Below are positions 44,685 through 55,405 of a stretch of DNA of 64,000 nt, piece after piece; position 1 is the stretch's first letter, and every line of letters starts with the position of its first letter. A model generated the notes under the pieces. That model saw only the letters and a list, made by a program, of their open reading frames with translations. It searched no databases and had not been told where the DNA came from. This stretch comes from Deuterostichococcus epilithicus (Eukaryota > Chlorophyta > Trebouxiophyceae > Prasiolales > Stichococcaceae), in NCBI GenBank assembly GCA_033439295.1, contig JAVTLE010000013.1:806001-870000 (forward strand), written 5' to 3'. The position numbers and the translations under genes are program-made.

Positions 44685-46686
44685 TCAAGTCCTTCCTTCT
44701 GTCCAAGCATTCCAGAGCAGAACGGTCACCACCAACAGCGCAATCTCCACACCGATGCGTCGCGCTATCCTCAGGCGAACCTCCCCCTTCGGCTGACGGG
44801 CGCCGGCCAGGTCCCGGAAGCGCAGGTCGCCGTGATGGTGTGTCATGGCATGTATCACCCCGGGAAAGTGGCCCTTGCCGATGACCCCCACAACTATGCG
44901 GCTGCCGTTCACCGCCTTGCTGCGCGTGAGGCTCCAAGCCTGTGCAGCAATAGAGGCGGCATGAGGCTGACCACGAGCAGCAGCATATCAGGTCACATCG
45001 CATTTTCAATGAGCTTATGAGGCTGCAGGTGCCATTACGAGTCTCTTTGGTGGGAGCCCACCAGGAACACATCCCGTTCGAGGATGAGCGCCGGCATGAC
45101 CTCCGGAAACCTGCCGGCAAACTCCGCCAGCATTGCGGAAATCGCTGCGAGTGGCAAGGGGAAGCAGTGTGTGACGTGAGGAACTTTTTATGAGATGAGA
45201 TAACAAGGGCACACACAACAACACCACCCTAGGCGTTCACGGCGCGCCTGTGTCTGACTTCATCTGCTCCACGATGGCCGAGTCGAAATCGGCAGCCGGC
45301 CGCATCAGGGTGGCCTGCAGGCACCACGACGGTCTTGCTCACACAGCCCTCCACATGTGTTCCTGTAGTCCCTGGCCCCTGCACACTCCCACAGCACCGC
45401 AGCAGGAAGCCCCAACCCCAATTCATGTGCTTTGCATTTACAATGCTGAATCTATGTGGTTTCGCAATCTACTCTTGTATATTTGCCACCTGCGCCAGCC
45501 CGCCCAGCAGCTGCGCCCGGCGGCGCAGCCCCAGGGCGGCCCACGCCCGCTGCAGCGACACCTCTATGGGCCGATCGCCCAGGACCACCTGAGCTCCCGT
45601 GGCATCCGCCGCCTCCCGCGCCGCGCGGAACTCGCGCCCTGGTTCTCCCCCCAGCTGCAGAGCATCCTGGTTCGTGTTGGTGCTTTGGCGGTCAGATCTG
45701 TAGAGACACATGGCTGTTGCGCCTTCCCCTACCTGGCCAGAAGATGGGCTGCAGCAGGCGATCGTTTCCCACTGTCAATGGCTACCCCAGCAGAGCTGGA
45801 GCAACAGACATGCTTTCTGTGGTGATGGGCTTGACAGCTCACCTGGCTGCCGAGGCCCTTGGATGCGCGTGCCAGCAGGAGGCGCAGCACCAGCGCCGGG
45901 CCCCCGCCCAGCTGCAGCATTCGCAAGGTGACCTCCATGAAGCTTCCTCCCCTGTGGACGGAAGGGTGGGAGGCCATCAGTGCATGATGTGTTAATATCA
46001 CAATTGCGAGGGCCATGCGCCTGAGATCCTTGACGCCACTGATACATGTTCAAACTCTCGTGTCGCATCGGATCGAGCCCAAGTATGCGCACCCTGCCTG
46101 GAATTCGCCCTTCGATGGGCTGCTGGTCTGTTCTGTTTCGTACATGATGCCGGCGCGGCTACGGCAGAGTTCGACCACGACACTGTCCGGCCGGACGGTC
46201 TCAATGAGGCGTCGCGCATCTTCCGCCGACTTGGCGCTGAGGTGCGCTGTGCCCAGGATCAGCACGACCTCGGGCTCCCGATACCCGTCGGCTCGACGCT
46301 CCACATACAGCGCCGGCCGCTGGATGGCCACCAGCGAGCCTGTGCAATTCGCATGCCACACATCAGCAGGCCCGTGCTGCTGTTCCAGCTTCGTCCCCGT
46401 TCATAGGATGCTGGACACTAGCGTCTAACAGGCCAGGGACACCGGCATGTGAGCGCGGCGGACGAGCAGAGAATGCCAGGCGCTGACCTTCCTGGACAAG
46501 GTCGACCAGTGAGGGGTGGTGCGCATGCACGTAGTCCAGCGACCCTCTGCAGTCTGCTCTGAAGTCGTAGCCGGCAGGCGGAGGAGTCACGCCGGTAGCA
46601 GCGCAGGTGGCGCGGTGAACCGCCTGCAGGGAGCAGGGCCTGAACGACAGAGACCTGGGCAAGTGTTGCGGGACAGTCAGGCGCAT
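44685..46686 (-). CDS. TraB-domain protein (TraB/PrgY family)
   Basis: TraB/PrgY family proteins are widespread in eukaryotes; some plant and animal members act at organelle membranes, but the biochemical role here is unknown. Seven exons: 46488-46686, 46144-46339, 45843-45951, 45490-45654, 45248-45314, 45062-45144, 44685-44939 (357 aa). Motifs: VVLILGTAHLSAKSAEDARR (the GTAHLS signature), DSVVVELCRSRAGIM, GAQVVLGDRPIEVSLQRAW, PEVMPALILERDVFL, RIVVGVIGKGHFPGV, then a single hydrophobic segment IALLVVTVLLWNAW close to the C-terminus, so it is probably tail-anchored. No strong transit peptide. The intron after 45248 needs a GC donor (ACAG|GCGCGC) to give SDTAISAMLAEFAGRFPEV. Divergent from the CLC gene, 649 bases apart. 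Confidence 0.9.
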
Positions 46687-47335
46687 CTGATTGGGCTCGA
46701 AGGTCACGACGGTCTGCTGTGCAAGTGACGAATGAGGCACGGATTGCACCTGCACCTCACGTGGCTGCAGCAGATCGCTATGCCCTGCTGGCACTCCTCG
46801 ACACCAGAAGCTGAGATGCAGAGCATACTTCACCCGTGGAACTTCAAACGATGAGATCGCCGTAGAGCATGTCATATGCTTGCCAAGGAGCCTTTGGCCA
46901 CGGCGCCTTGAGGCAGCAGGTGGGTCCTTTCGAAGGCAGCATCCGACCCGTGTGCAACTGCATTGACGATGGCATGCGCGTATGACGGATATTCCTGACC
47001 GCAGGGTAAGCGTCAAGGAACACTTGCACAGCAAATCCGCAGCCAGCAGACCCGCATCGAGTGTTTACACACTGCCGCGCCGGCAAGAACGGTGCCGCTG
47101 AGCAGCAGGCGTAGCATTCTGCTCGCCCGTACGGAGCGTCAGACTCCGATCTGCAGCAGCCTGCACAGTGCTACTCAGGGCTCCGACAACGGTGAGTGTG
47201 CACGAGACGCTCCAGGTCAGACATTGTGCGGTCCCACGACGGTCACATTGAGTGCCAGCTGCGCCAGCCCCACGCTGAGGCGTTGTGATGGCGCCTGCCC
47301 CATCAGCTGCGCCTGCCCCATTCTGAAGCATTGTG
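46687..47335. promoter_or_regulatory. Divergent promoter region, TraB / CLC
   Basis: 649 bases separate the two start codons. The CLC-proximal end holds a 48-base tandem duplication and an upstream ORF (separate entries). No TATA box was identified. Confidence 0.5.
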
Positions 47336-47350
47336 ATGGCGCCTCCAGGC
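47256..47350 (+). repeat. 48-bp tandem duplication spanning the CLC start codon
   Basis: Unit 1 (47256-47303) begins CAGCTGCGCCAGCCCCACGC and contains TTGTGATGGCGCCT. Unit 2 (47304-about 47350) begins CAGCTGCGCCTGCCCCATTC and contains the same TTGTGATGGCGCCT with the true ATG at 47336. Confidence 0.85.
47288..47326 (+). promoter_or_regulatory. 12-codon upstream ORF made by the duplicated start site
   Basis: The first duplication copy has its own ATG at 47288, which opens MAPAPSAAPAPF and stops at 47326, ten bases before the CLC ATG. If transcribed in the leader, it would act as a start-proximal upstream ORF. Confidence 0.6.
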
Positions 47351-50300
47351 GCCCCCTTCGGCGGGCGGGGGGACGACGACGACGAGCCGGAGGCCGTAGT
47401 GCTGCTGGTGGCTTGCGCCATCGGGCTGTTCTCGGGCGGAGGCGTGGTGTTATTCAATTGGGCTATCCACGGCATCCAGGAAGCGGCATGGGGTCCGGTC
47501 CTGCTGTCACAGGGCGGCGAGTGGGCCCGCAGCATGCCCAAGACCCATCTGTGGCCGCTCATTGTCGCGCCACCCGCCATAGGTGCAGTCGGCTGACGTG
47601 CTGTCGAGGGTTGTCCGCATCGGCATGACGATGCATGCTTGGAGAGGCATCTGCAGATCCCACATCGCAAGCCTGAACAACGGGTTTGTGTGCTGTACAG
47701 GTGGCGTCATTGTCAGCCTGTTGCAGCTCACGTTTGGCGAGTTTGATCCAGCGCCGCAGCCAAAGCCACGCAGTGTCGTCCGCTGGTTCAGCCCCTCGGA
47801 TGCCGCACTCAGCACCGCAAAAGAGGCCGCCACACAGGCTGTCGGCCCTGGCGGCCCCACAGACCAGTCGAAGCAAGGTCAGCAAGCATGGGGCGGCATC
47901 GTATCAGCTTGAAGGAGCTCATGCACGCAAGAAGGAACACATGCACACCATGCATGGCTGAAGGGGATGCACCTTGCCAGCTGGCTTGTTCCGGGTCCGT
48001 CCCCAACTCCTGCACAAGCAGAGTGTGGATTCGACCTCTTGTGTGCTGACCGCCGCGCAGGCAGCAGCCTGGTGGTGTCGGAGTGGACCGCACCGCTGCA
48101 GCGCATCAACGGCCGGCTGCGTGAGGTGCTGCGACCGATCGTCAAAACCGCAGCCGCGGCGGTCAGCCTGGGCACCGGCGCCAGCCTGGGGCCGGAGGGT
48201 CCCTCCGTCGAGATCGGCAAGGCCTTCGCGTCCGGCTTTGGCGGCCTGCTGCGCAGCAAGCATCGGCACGTGCTGTCGCTCATGGCGGCCGGCTCCGGAG
48301 CAGGTGAGCGTGCAGCTGTGCGGGAGTCGGCAGTCGAGGTGCAAGCGGAAGGCCTCGCCATCAGACCTGACGGCTTTTCGCAAGGTCCGGGCTGGCACAG
48401 CTGCGCGGCATCATTCGAGAGCTTCTGTGTTGCCCGGAGGCAATCGTGCTGGTCATTTCTCAGCCCAGCGCGCACAACAGAGAGGCAGCAAGCACACTAA
48501 GCACACTGTGCCTTCCGTTGCGGCACTGCAGGCGTGGCGGCGGGCTTCAACGCACCCATCTCCGGTGTCTTCTTTGCAGTAGAGACTGTCCTGCGACGGC
48601 AGCCGGAGCCAGACGACGATGGCCCAGACTCCTCTGGCTTGACCATCGCAATGGTGGGCGCCGCTCATGTGTCGATCTCGAGACGAGCTGGCTGGCTGAA
48701 CGTGAGCTCGTGTCCAATTTTGCTGAGGAGTGGCGCAGCTGAGCCAGGACCAGGCTGTCGATCGTGAGACCAGCAGACACAGGAGCAGGGGGGAAACATG
48801 GCCGTTTCGCGAGCCAGCGCCCAATAACCACGTTCTGGTGCTGCAGGTCCTGCTGGCGTCGGTGTTGGCAGCGGTGGTGTCGCAGGCGGGGCTGGGCTCA
48901 GCGCCCGCGTTCCGGGTGCCCACCTACTCCCTGGCGACGCCCCTCGAGCTGCCACTGTTTCTGGTTTTCGGCATCATCTGCGGCGCCGTGTCCTCGGTCT
49001 CCACCTACAGCACCAAGGCAGGCATTCCACCTCTTCGTCAGCTCCTGCACCCTCCGCAGCCGCCGTGCGTGCCCAGTGGCGGTTGCGGTTGCTGCACTTG
49101 TGGTGACACCTCATCCAGCACGGCGACACCGACAAGAGACGACTTTGGTGGCTCTGTACCGACAGGTGTCAACGGCAGCATTCACTGAGATCAAACGCTC
49201 CGGGGTTCCCGCGGTGCTGCTGCCAGTGCTTGGCGGCCTGGCGACCGGCTGCTGCGCGGTTTTGTATCCAGAGATCCTGTATCAGGTGGGCTCACGAGGC
49301 TGGTGTCGTGACTCACGCTGCGACTTCCTGCCGTCATTTGCATTCCTTGCAACAGGCTGTGATCAAAGCGCTCTGTCAGCCCAAAACTGCCTCCGGTGCG
49401 ACGACGCAGGGATTCAACAATGTAAATGCCATCTTGCGCGGCGGCTCCAGCTATGCCACAGCATTACTGATCCAAATCCTGCTGATGAAAATCCTCATCA
49501 CTTCAGTCTGCCGGGGTTCAGGTGCAGGATTTGCTTCCATGTTGCGTTGAAACCATTCCCATATAGCGCATGGGCAAGCTCGTCGATGTTGCTTCATGCG
49601 ATGTGTCCGGCAACATGTCTCCAACTGCAAACACGAGCAGATGATGCGTGTGGGTTGAGCTGCTCATGTGTTGCAGGTTTGGTCGGTGGCATCTATGCGC
49701 CGAGTGTTTTCATGGGTACGGGCAAATGCCACCACATTGGTGTAGCATCTGTGTACTTTCAGGGGCATTTATCACCCGGTGTTGAGGGGTCCATGCCATG
49801 TGTTTCAGGCATTCTAACCACGTTTGGCCAATTGTCACCGAGGTCAGTGCTGGTTGATTGCAGGCGCCACCCTCGGCTCGGCTTTTGGCTGCATCGTGGC
49901 CGACATAGCAGGGCCGCTGGGCGCCACAGTCGCAGAGCCACAGGTGCACCGAGGGGTGTTGCTTTTACCATACCCGAAACGATAGGAGGAGCCCCTGGCA
50001 GAACGAGTCGCTTGTCTCAGCTGCCGTGTGTTGGCGCTTCGCTCGGTGATGGCGCCGCCGCCCTTCATGGTTCAAGTTTGGGCTCATTCTCTTTTCGCGG
50101 CTTACACAGGTGTATGCCCTGGTGGGTGTGGCCGCGATGCTTGCAGCAAACTGCCGGGTTCCCCTGACGTCTGTGCTGCTGCTGTTCGAGCTGACGCGAG
50201 GTGGGCTCGCCTCCAGCAGGCCAAAGCAACATGTGCAAGAGAATTCCAACTGCTTGCTTTCAACCCAGGGGGTCGATCCACGACAGTTTGACGCCACGAT

Positions 50301-51553
50301 GCATCATGCGGCAGCTGTTGCTCCGGCATGATCGCCATTCCGACATGGCCAGCCGCTGTCCTGCAGACTACTACATCATCATTCCGTCGCTCATGACGGT
50401 CGGCCTCAGCTACTGGGCGGTGCAGTACTGCCTGCGCGGGATCGCCATTGCCGCCTCCTACACGCCAGACTTCCGCGCCGGTGAGTCCGGCTCCAGTGTG
50501 ACCGCTGTTTTCTGGCTCGAACCTCAGTCCCCTGCTCCTGGTGTCGTCCTCCAGGTGGTCAGGTGCACAATTTTGACATGGTCGGGTGGACTACGGCAGG
50601 GTGAACCAGCAGGATATGGTCCCATCTTAAGACCGCTGTTAATTTGCTGCCACAGACGCGCGAGCGGATGAAGGGCCGCCCTTCGTGGTGCGATCGGACC
50701 TGCCGTTCAGCATCGCCAGCATTCTGTCCTCCATGGACGATGCGGCGGCCGAGGCGGGCGAAGCAGCAACCGAGGCGGCCGCTTCAGCGGCCCAAGCGGG
50801 AGCTTCACCGACTGAGGCGGACGCTTCGGCTGCAAAGACCGGGGAGAATGGCAGCCGCAGCGCGCCTCGGCCCATCTCAGCGACATTCGACATCAAGATA
50901 CCGCAGGTGCGTTTCTGAGCTGACACGCGTCCTGCCGCAGCGACACCTGCACACAGCACCGCGAATGGCAGGCTGGCTGCATGCGAGCGAGCTCTTGACG
51001 CAGCAGGCAGACACCCACATTCCTGACCCTGCAAAGTGGGCAGCTGGGCGCCAGGGGCATGGCTTGGCTGAGGAGGCTGTGCATCAGCCGAAGGCCGAGT
51101 TGGCATCCCTGCACACTCGTGGCAACGCGTCGTTCTGAGTTGCCTCATGTGCCGTGCGCAGGCCATGGACGGGGAAGCACAGACGGTGAAGGCACTTAGC
51201 GTGCAGTGCGCGCTGGAGGACTCGTGCCTGGTTTTCTTCGAAGACACAACCATGGCGGAGGCGCTGGAGGCGTTCAACGAGACCGGACGAGACATTGGCA
51301 TGGTGCAAGGCGACGCCGGGGAGGTGAGGCGTCAGTAAAACTGCACGAGATTGTCGTTTGCGTCTAGGTACGAGCATTCAGTGGGGATTCGGTCCGGGGG
51401 CTTCGATCCCGCAGCCGATGAGCGTGACCTCCCTCGAGCATCACAGCGATGTTTGTTTGCTGCTGTTGAGGGTGTTGGCGCGTGTTGCCGCAGGTGCTGG
51501 GGATGCTGACACGCGCGTCTGTCGTCAGGGCCCTGAAAGCTTTAGAGCAGTGA
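47336..51553 (+). CDS. CLC-type chloride channel/transporter with CBS domain
   Basis: Voltage-gated chloride channel family, nearest in style to plant organellar CLC-e/f. Fourteen exons close in frame: 47336-47582, 47701-47877, 48061-48303, 48532-48653, 48847-49017, 49166-49285, 49410-49521, 49677-49715, 49864-49943, 50110-50200, 50367-50480, 50656-50906, 51162-51323, 51494-51553 (662 aa). Signature: GTGASLGPEGPSVEIGKAFA, containing the gating Glu of G-x-EGP. Then GFNAPISGVFFAVETVL (Glu at the proton-glutamate position), GLVGGIYAPSVFMGATLGSA, and VAAMLAANCRVPLTSVLLLF. The C-terminal part has a CBS-like region (PFVVRSDLPFSI, VFFEDTTMAEALEAFNETGR, VLGMLTRASVVRALKALE) interrupted by an Ala/Glu-rich linker encoded in exon 50656-50906. 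The first helix segment lacks the usual GSGIP motif. The intron after 49017 starts GC (AAG|GCAGGC). Exon 49677-49715 is only 39 bases. Confidence 0.92.
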
Positions 51554-51962
51554 ACGTCGTGCTGATGGAGTCAATCTGTGCGGTTGGGCCACAGCAGGCG
51601 GAGACATCAATTTTGTGAGAGGACTCAACTTCAGTAATTGCTTGCTCGGCCGGAGACACCATTCATTGTACCATTGTTTCACACGAAGTTATCTGTGGCG
51701 ATTGCTTGTGGCGGTTACCAGATAGAACCTGGTTGCTGAAACGCCTTTCATGCCGTGGAACTGTCATGGACAGCAACACTCTCTCGAAAGTCGTCCCGCC
51801 TGCAACCTTCCGCACTCTCACATCGCCTCTGCACCTGCGCCGGGATGCACAATGTCACATGCAGAGGTGCTGAGGAGACCGGTCTGGGTGCAACATCAGT
51901 GAGTCAGGCTCACCTCAATACTTGTCTGCAGCGTTTGTTACGGCCGTCCGGACTGCTCAGAT
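51554..51962. other. Convergent intergenic region
   Basis: 3' flanks of the CLC and CHCH genes. No gene was recognised. Confidence 0.55.
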
Positions 51963-52799
51963 TCACTTTTGCAGATCAATGCCGAGGCGGGCCAGGCATT
52001 CGCGCATCTTCTTGACCTGCACAGCGCCAAACCCCAGAGGGTCTTGCTCTCAGGAGCATGTGCACAGCTTGGGGCGTGCATGTGCAGCTGGTGTGTTGAC
52101 GTTGTTGGGCGCTGCGTTGCCCGATGCGGAGCAGGACATCGATGCAAGTGGTGATGGAGACACGCTGCATGCAAAGCAGTGCTTGCTGCAACTCCGGCAC
52201 AGCGCCCCATCCTACCTCCTGGCTGCAGTTGTCCAGCACAATGTCGCCGCGCGCGAGCGACTTCGAGTAGCAGGCCTGGTAGTTCACCGCCGCAGCAGGG
52301 CAAATCAGCTCGGAGTACCGTTCCAGCAGCCGTACCTGTGTGTACAACATGCTGATACAAATTTGTAATGCTCAAGACGGATGCCGCAGGGGCCCTACTG
52401 AGAATGGCCTGCTAAAATGCGCCATTGCGTCTGTCATGTGTCCAGCAAGAATTCCACATCCGCCAGTTTCGCAGGCGCCGCATGCTGACGTGAGCTGGGG
52501 TGCACAAGGCGCTGCATGCCGACATGAGCTGGTGAGCACAAGGCGCCACATGCTGACATGAGCTCGTGTGCACACACCGGCTTGAAGGCGAATGCTGCAC
52601 AGTACGAAGGTGTTTCAGCACGTCATGAAGGTCAGCCTGACGCGGAGCTCACCTCCAGCTGCTGGCAGTTGGTGGCATCGCCGCCGTGTGCCTTTACACA
52701 TGACTTGTATGCTTTCCGCTCCGGCCGCAGCTTCTTGCGCAGCCGTTCCTGCTGCTCAGCGGGTAGGTGCTTGCTGCTGCCGCCGCCGAACGGCCACAT
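51963..52799 (-). CDS. CHCH (twin CX9C-like) protein, probably mitochondrial intermembrane space
   Basis: Small Cys-rich helical protein of 106 aa. Exons 52653-52799, 52216-52335, 51963-52016, phase 0. It starts MWPFGGGSSKHLPAEQQERL and then has Cys pairs CVKAHGGDATNC, CPAAAVNYQAC and CSQEVKKMREC: one C-x10-C and two C-x9-C spacings. Such coiled-coil-helix folds are oxidised by the MIA40 pathway in the intermembrane space, and several are cytochrome oxidase assembly factors. Which member this is cannot be said. Basic helix RLRKKLRPERKAYKS precedes the first Cys. Divergent from MND1. Intron 1 holds a minisatellite. Confidence 0.8.
52472..52575 (-). repeat. Minisatellite, three copies of a roughly 35-bp unit
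   Basis: Units begin GGCGCCGCATGCTGACGTGA, GGCGCTGCATGCCGACATGA and GGCGCCACATGCTGACATGA, each ending with GAGCTG/C and GCACA. It lies in intron 1 of the CHCH gene. Confidence 0.85.
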
Positions 52800-53245
52800 T
52801 GGACAAATTGGACTTACAGGCGGTTTCAAGCAGTGGCCCTGAAGTCAGTGTACAACGGCTCACAGGCCGGTGTGCCAAGAATTGCACTTCGTCACCAGGA
52901 GCTTGACGACGCGCACTACCGAGAGCTTTAAGTTGAAAGTAGAAGGTGCTAGCGCAGACCCGCTTTGTGCTGTTTGCTTCTACCTGCAAATTGCCACTTG
53001 CCAGCATCGGCTTTCGACGGTTCCGGAGCGGCCGCGGGAAAGATGCTGTGCGTGCTGCGTGATGGCCTTTTTGCCGGCGTTCGAATGCCTATGCGATTTG
53101 CAGGCATCACACACCGCACAAATAGCCCAGTAGGTGACGTACAACCCTGCCATGGTGGGTCTGCGGCCGCGACGATGCAATCACCCTGACGGATGCTAGC
53201 ACGCTACGCAATGTCATGCGATCACCTGCCTGGCACTCCAAAAAG
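52800..53245. other. Divergent intergenic region, CHCH / MND1
   Basis: 446 bases between divergent starts. No other gene was recognised. An undetected first coding exon of MND1 could lie here. Confidence 0.5.
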
Positions 53246-55051
53246 ATGTTGGCAACTGTTTTCGACAACTGTCAGCATTCTCTGATCGCCGATGACTCTG
53301 CGCCTGCTGTGCAGCCACCAAAGCGGGGGCTGTCCCTTGAAGAGAAACGTTCAAAGCTTTTGGAGGTGTTCCACGACAGCAAGGACGTGTTTGTGCTAAA
53401 GGTGAGGTGGCTCTGCACATGCGACCACGCTTGCATGAGCGACGGTTTCAGTAGCGCCATGCGTTGCATAGAGCGCATTGCGCTGTACCTGCGCGGGCTT
53501 GCCTACTGAGCAGGCGGTGGCTTGCAGGACGTTGAGAAGCTTGGCTCGAAGAAGGGCATCGTGTCACAGAGCATCAAGGAGGTGCTGCAGGTGCGCATGT
53601 GCTATTCTGTGCTGTACACGTATTGCACGGCAATCCACCTCGAGACACATCCTGGCCCAAAACCTGGCCACACATGCAGAGCCTTGTGGACGATGACATC
53701 GTGCACCAGGAGAAGATCGGCATCTCAAACTACTACTGGTGAGATGCCCGTGCGCCCCACACAGTGAAATCCATGCTTGCAAACCTGCTGCGTCAGCTGC
53801 CGACAGCTGGATTTTCATAATGAGCCACATGTGTCATTGCGCAGGTCATTCCCGGGCGAGGCAGTCGCAAAGGCAAGCTGCTCTGCCGCCTGGTGCTGGC
53901 TGTCTGCAGACTCGCTTTGGGTTTCTGACTGGGGAATGAAGGGAGGAAACATACACCACGTCCTACTCTGCAGATCGACCAGAACATTGAGCGGCTGCAG
54001 CAGCAGGCAGCGCAGCTCGAGCAGCAGCAGGCAACGCTCGGCCAGCAGGTCGAGGAGGAGGCCAAGCGCAAACCGCAGGCGGTGAGATCTCTGCTTCCGA
54101 TGTGGCCCTGGCGGGAGTCGAACCCAGCAGCAGCAGAGCCGGTGGCGATGGGCACGGCAAGGCTGCTGCGTGGTCAGGGCGCCACTGCATTGCCGTCGGG
54201 CCTCGAGCAACGGCTGTCCGGGGGTCAGAGGAACCGTCTGGCTTACAACCCTTGCAGTCATGCCTTGTCTTCTCCTCAGGATGCAGCTCGGCGACCGGGA
54301 GTGTGCCGCTGCATGCGCAGGCGGAAATTGCGCCCAAGTTGGCGCAGATGAAGGCGCTGGAGCAGAAACGGGCGCTCGTCAAGCACAGCCTGGCGCAGTA
54401 CGCAGACAGCGACCCGGAGCGCATGCAGCTGCTGCGTGCGTTCCTGCTGTGTGGCGCTGTGTCTCTGTTCTGTGGACGGATGCTGTGCCATGCTGTGGGG
54501 CTGCAACCTGGTCAGCGGCCTTCCTATATGTGTCGGAGGAGCGACAATTGGCCATGCTGTGTGCCTCCCGCACCACAACTGTGTTGCAAAATGTGAATCC
54601 TCATCATGTGGCGCCCGCACCTCTGCAAACATTGTGCGACCCTCCCGTCCCGCCTATGCTGTCGGCAGGGGCGGGCGCGGAGACGGCCAAGGACTGGGCA
54701 AACACCTGGCTGGGTGCGCGCACAATGACTTGTTTGCGGCATGCAATGTGTGGGCTCCAGAATGTTTGCCAGCTGGTGCGGTGTGTGCTGCCTCACCTTG
54801 ACAGATAGGGGTCTACTGTTGGATCACACTGCAGATAACATCGAGTGCCTGCGGACTTTCGTGAAAAAGACAAACGAGGGCCGGGAAGGCGACATCGACG
54901 AATTCTTTGCACAGGTAACTGTCAACATTCAGGCTTCACAACAGGGTTCTGCATGTGATAATGGCAATAGATGGGATGCTGCAGCATTTGACTGAAGCCC
55001 ACCTACTTGTAGGAGGGGGCAACCGACGCTCTGGACACTTTGGACGACTAG
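53246..55051 (+). CDS. MND1: Meiotic nuclear division protein 1
   Basis: Partner of HOP2; the dimer stimulates DMC1/RAD51 strand invasion in meiosis. Exons 53246-53401, 53528-53590, 53680-53738, 53845-53872, 53974-54081, 54321-54435, 54669-54713, 54835-54914, 55013-55051 (230 aa). The winged-helix start is KRGLSLEEKRSKLLEVFHDS, KDVFVLK, DVEKLGSKKGIVSQSIKEVL, QSLVDDDIVHQEKIGISNYY, WSFPGEAVAK. Then a coiled coil IDQNIERLQQQAAQLEQQQA, QAEIAPKLAQMKALEQKRAL, and the family core ETAKDWANTWLDNIECLRTF. The start is uncertain: the family normally begins a few residues before KRGLS, and here the frame stays open to the Met at 53246. The last exon (EGATDALDTLDD) is the least certain. The intron after 53872 uses AAG|GCAAGC. 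A TGTAA lies at 55178-55182. The presence of MND1 implies a meiotic programme in this alga. Confidence 0.9.
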
Positions 55052-55405
55052 CAAGCAGCTACACATGTTTGACGGCAGATCGCACAAATGATGAGCAGGG
55101 AAGGACAAGGAAAGAAGGCTGCACTGGTTTGAACGACTAAGATGGGTGGGTCAGAGTGGGAGGCAGGATGCTGATGCTGTAACACTGTGTTGCAACACGA
55201 ACCAGCATGTAGGTAGCAGTACTTAATCACCCTGAAACGTTCAGAGTCAGGCTCAAAATTGCGCGGAATCACACGCAAAGCGGGGTGCAATGTGCCTCCC
55301 ATGGCGGTGCTTGACGTCGCGGTGGGTCAAATGACTACCTTCAGTTCAAGGCACATGAGGTGCCAAGCGCATACGCCAGACAAATCATCTATGCGCAACG
55401 CACGA
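55052..55405. other. Convergent intergenic region
   Basis: 3' flanks of MND1 and the aldo-keto reductase. Contains TGTAA at 55178-55182 for MND1. Nothing else was seen. Confidence 0.55.

Noticed and set aside
48960-49020. GT donor at 48996 (TCG|GTCTCC) for the CLC exon ending at 49017
   Set aside because: It would delete seven residues from a helix whose length is conserved in plant CLC-f; the GC donor AAG|GCAGGC keeps the length.
54095-54190. tRNA-like 3' half (GGTTCGACTCCC with GGGCCA) on the minus strand inside an MND1 intron
   Set aside because: The T loop looks right, but the T stem has a mismatch and no proper D arm or anticodon stem could be folded upstream. At most a fragment.
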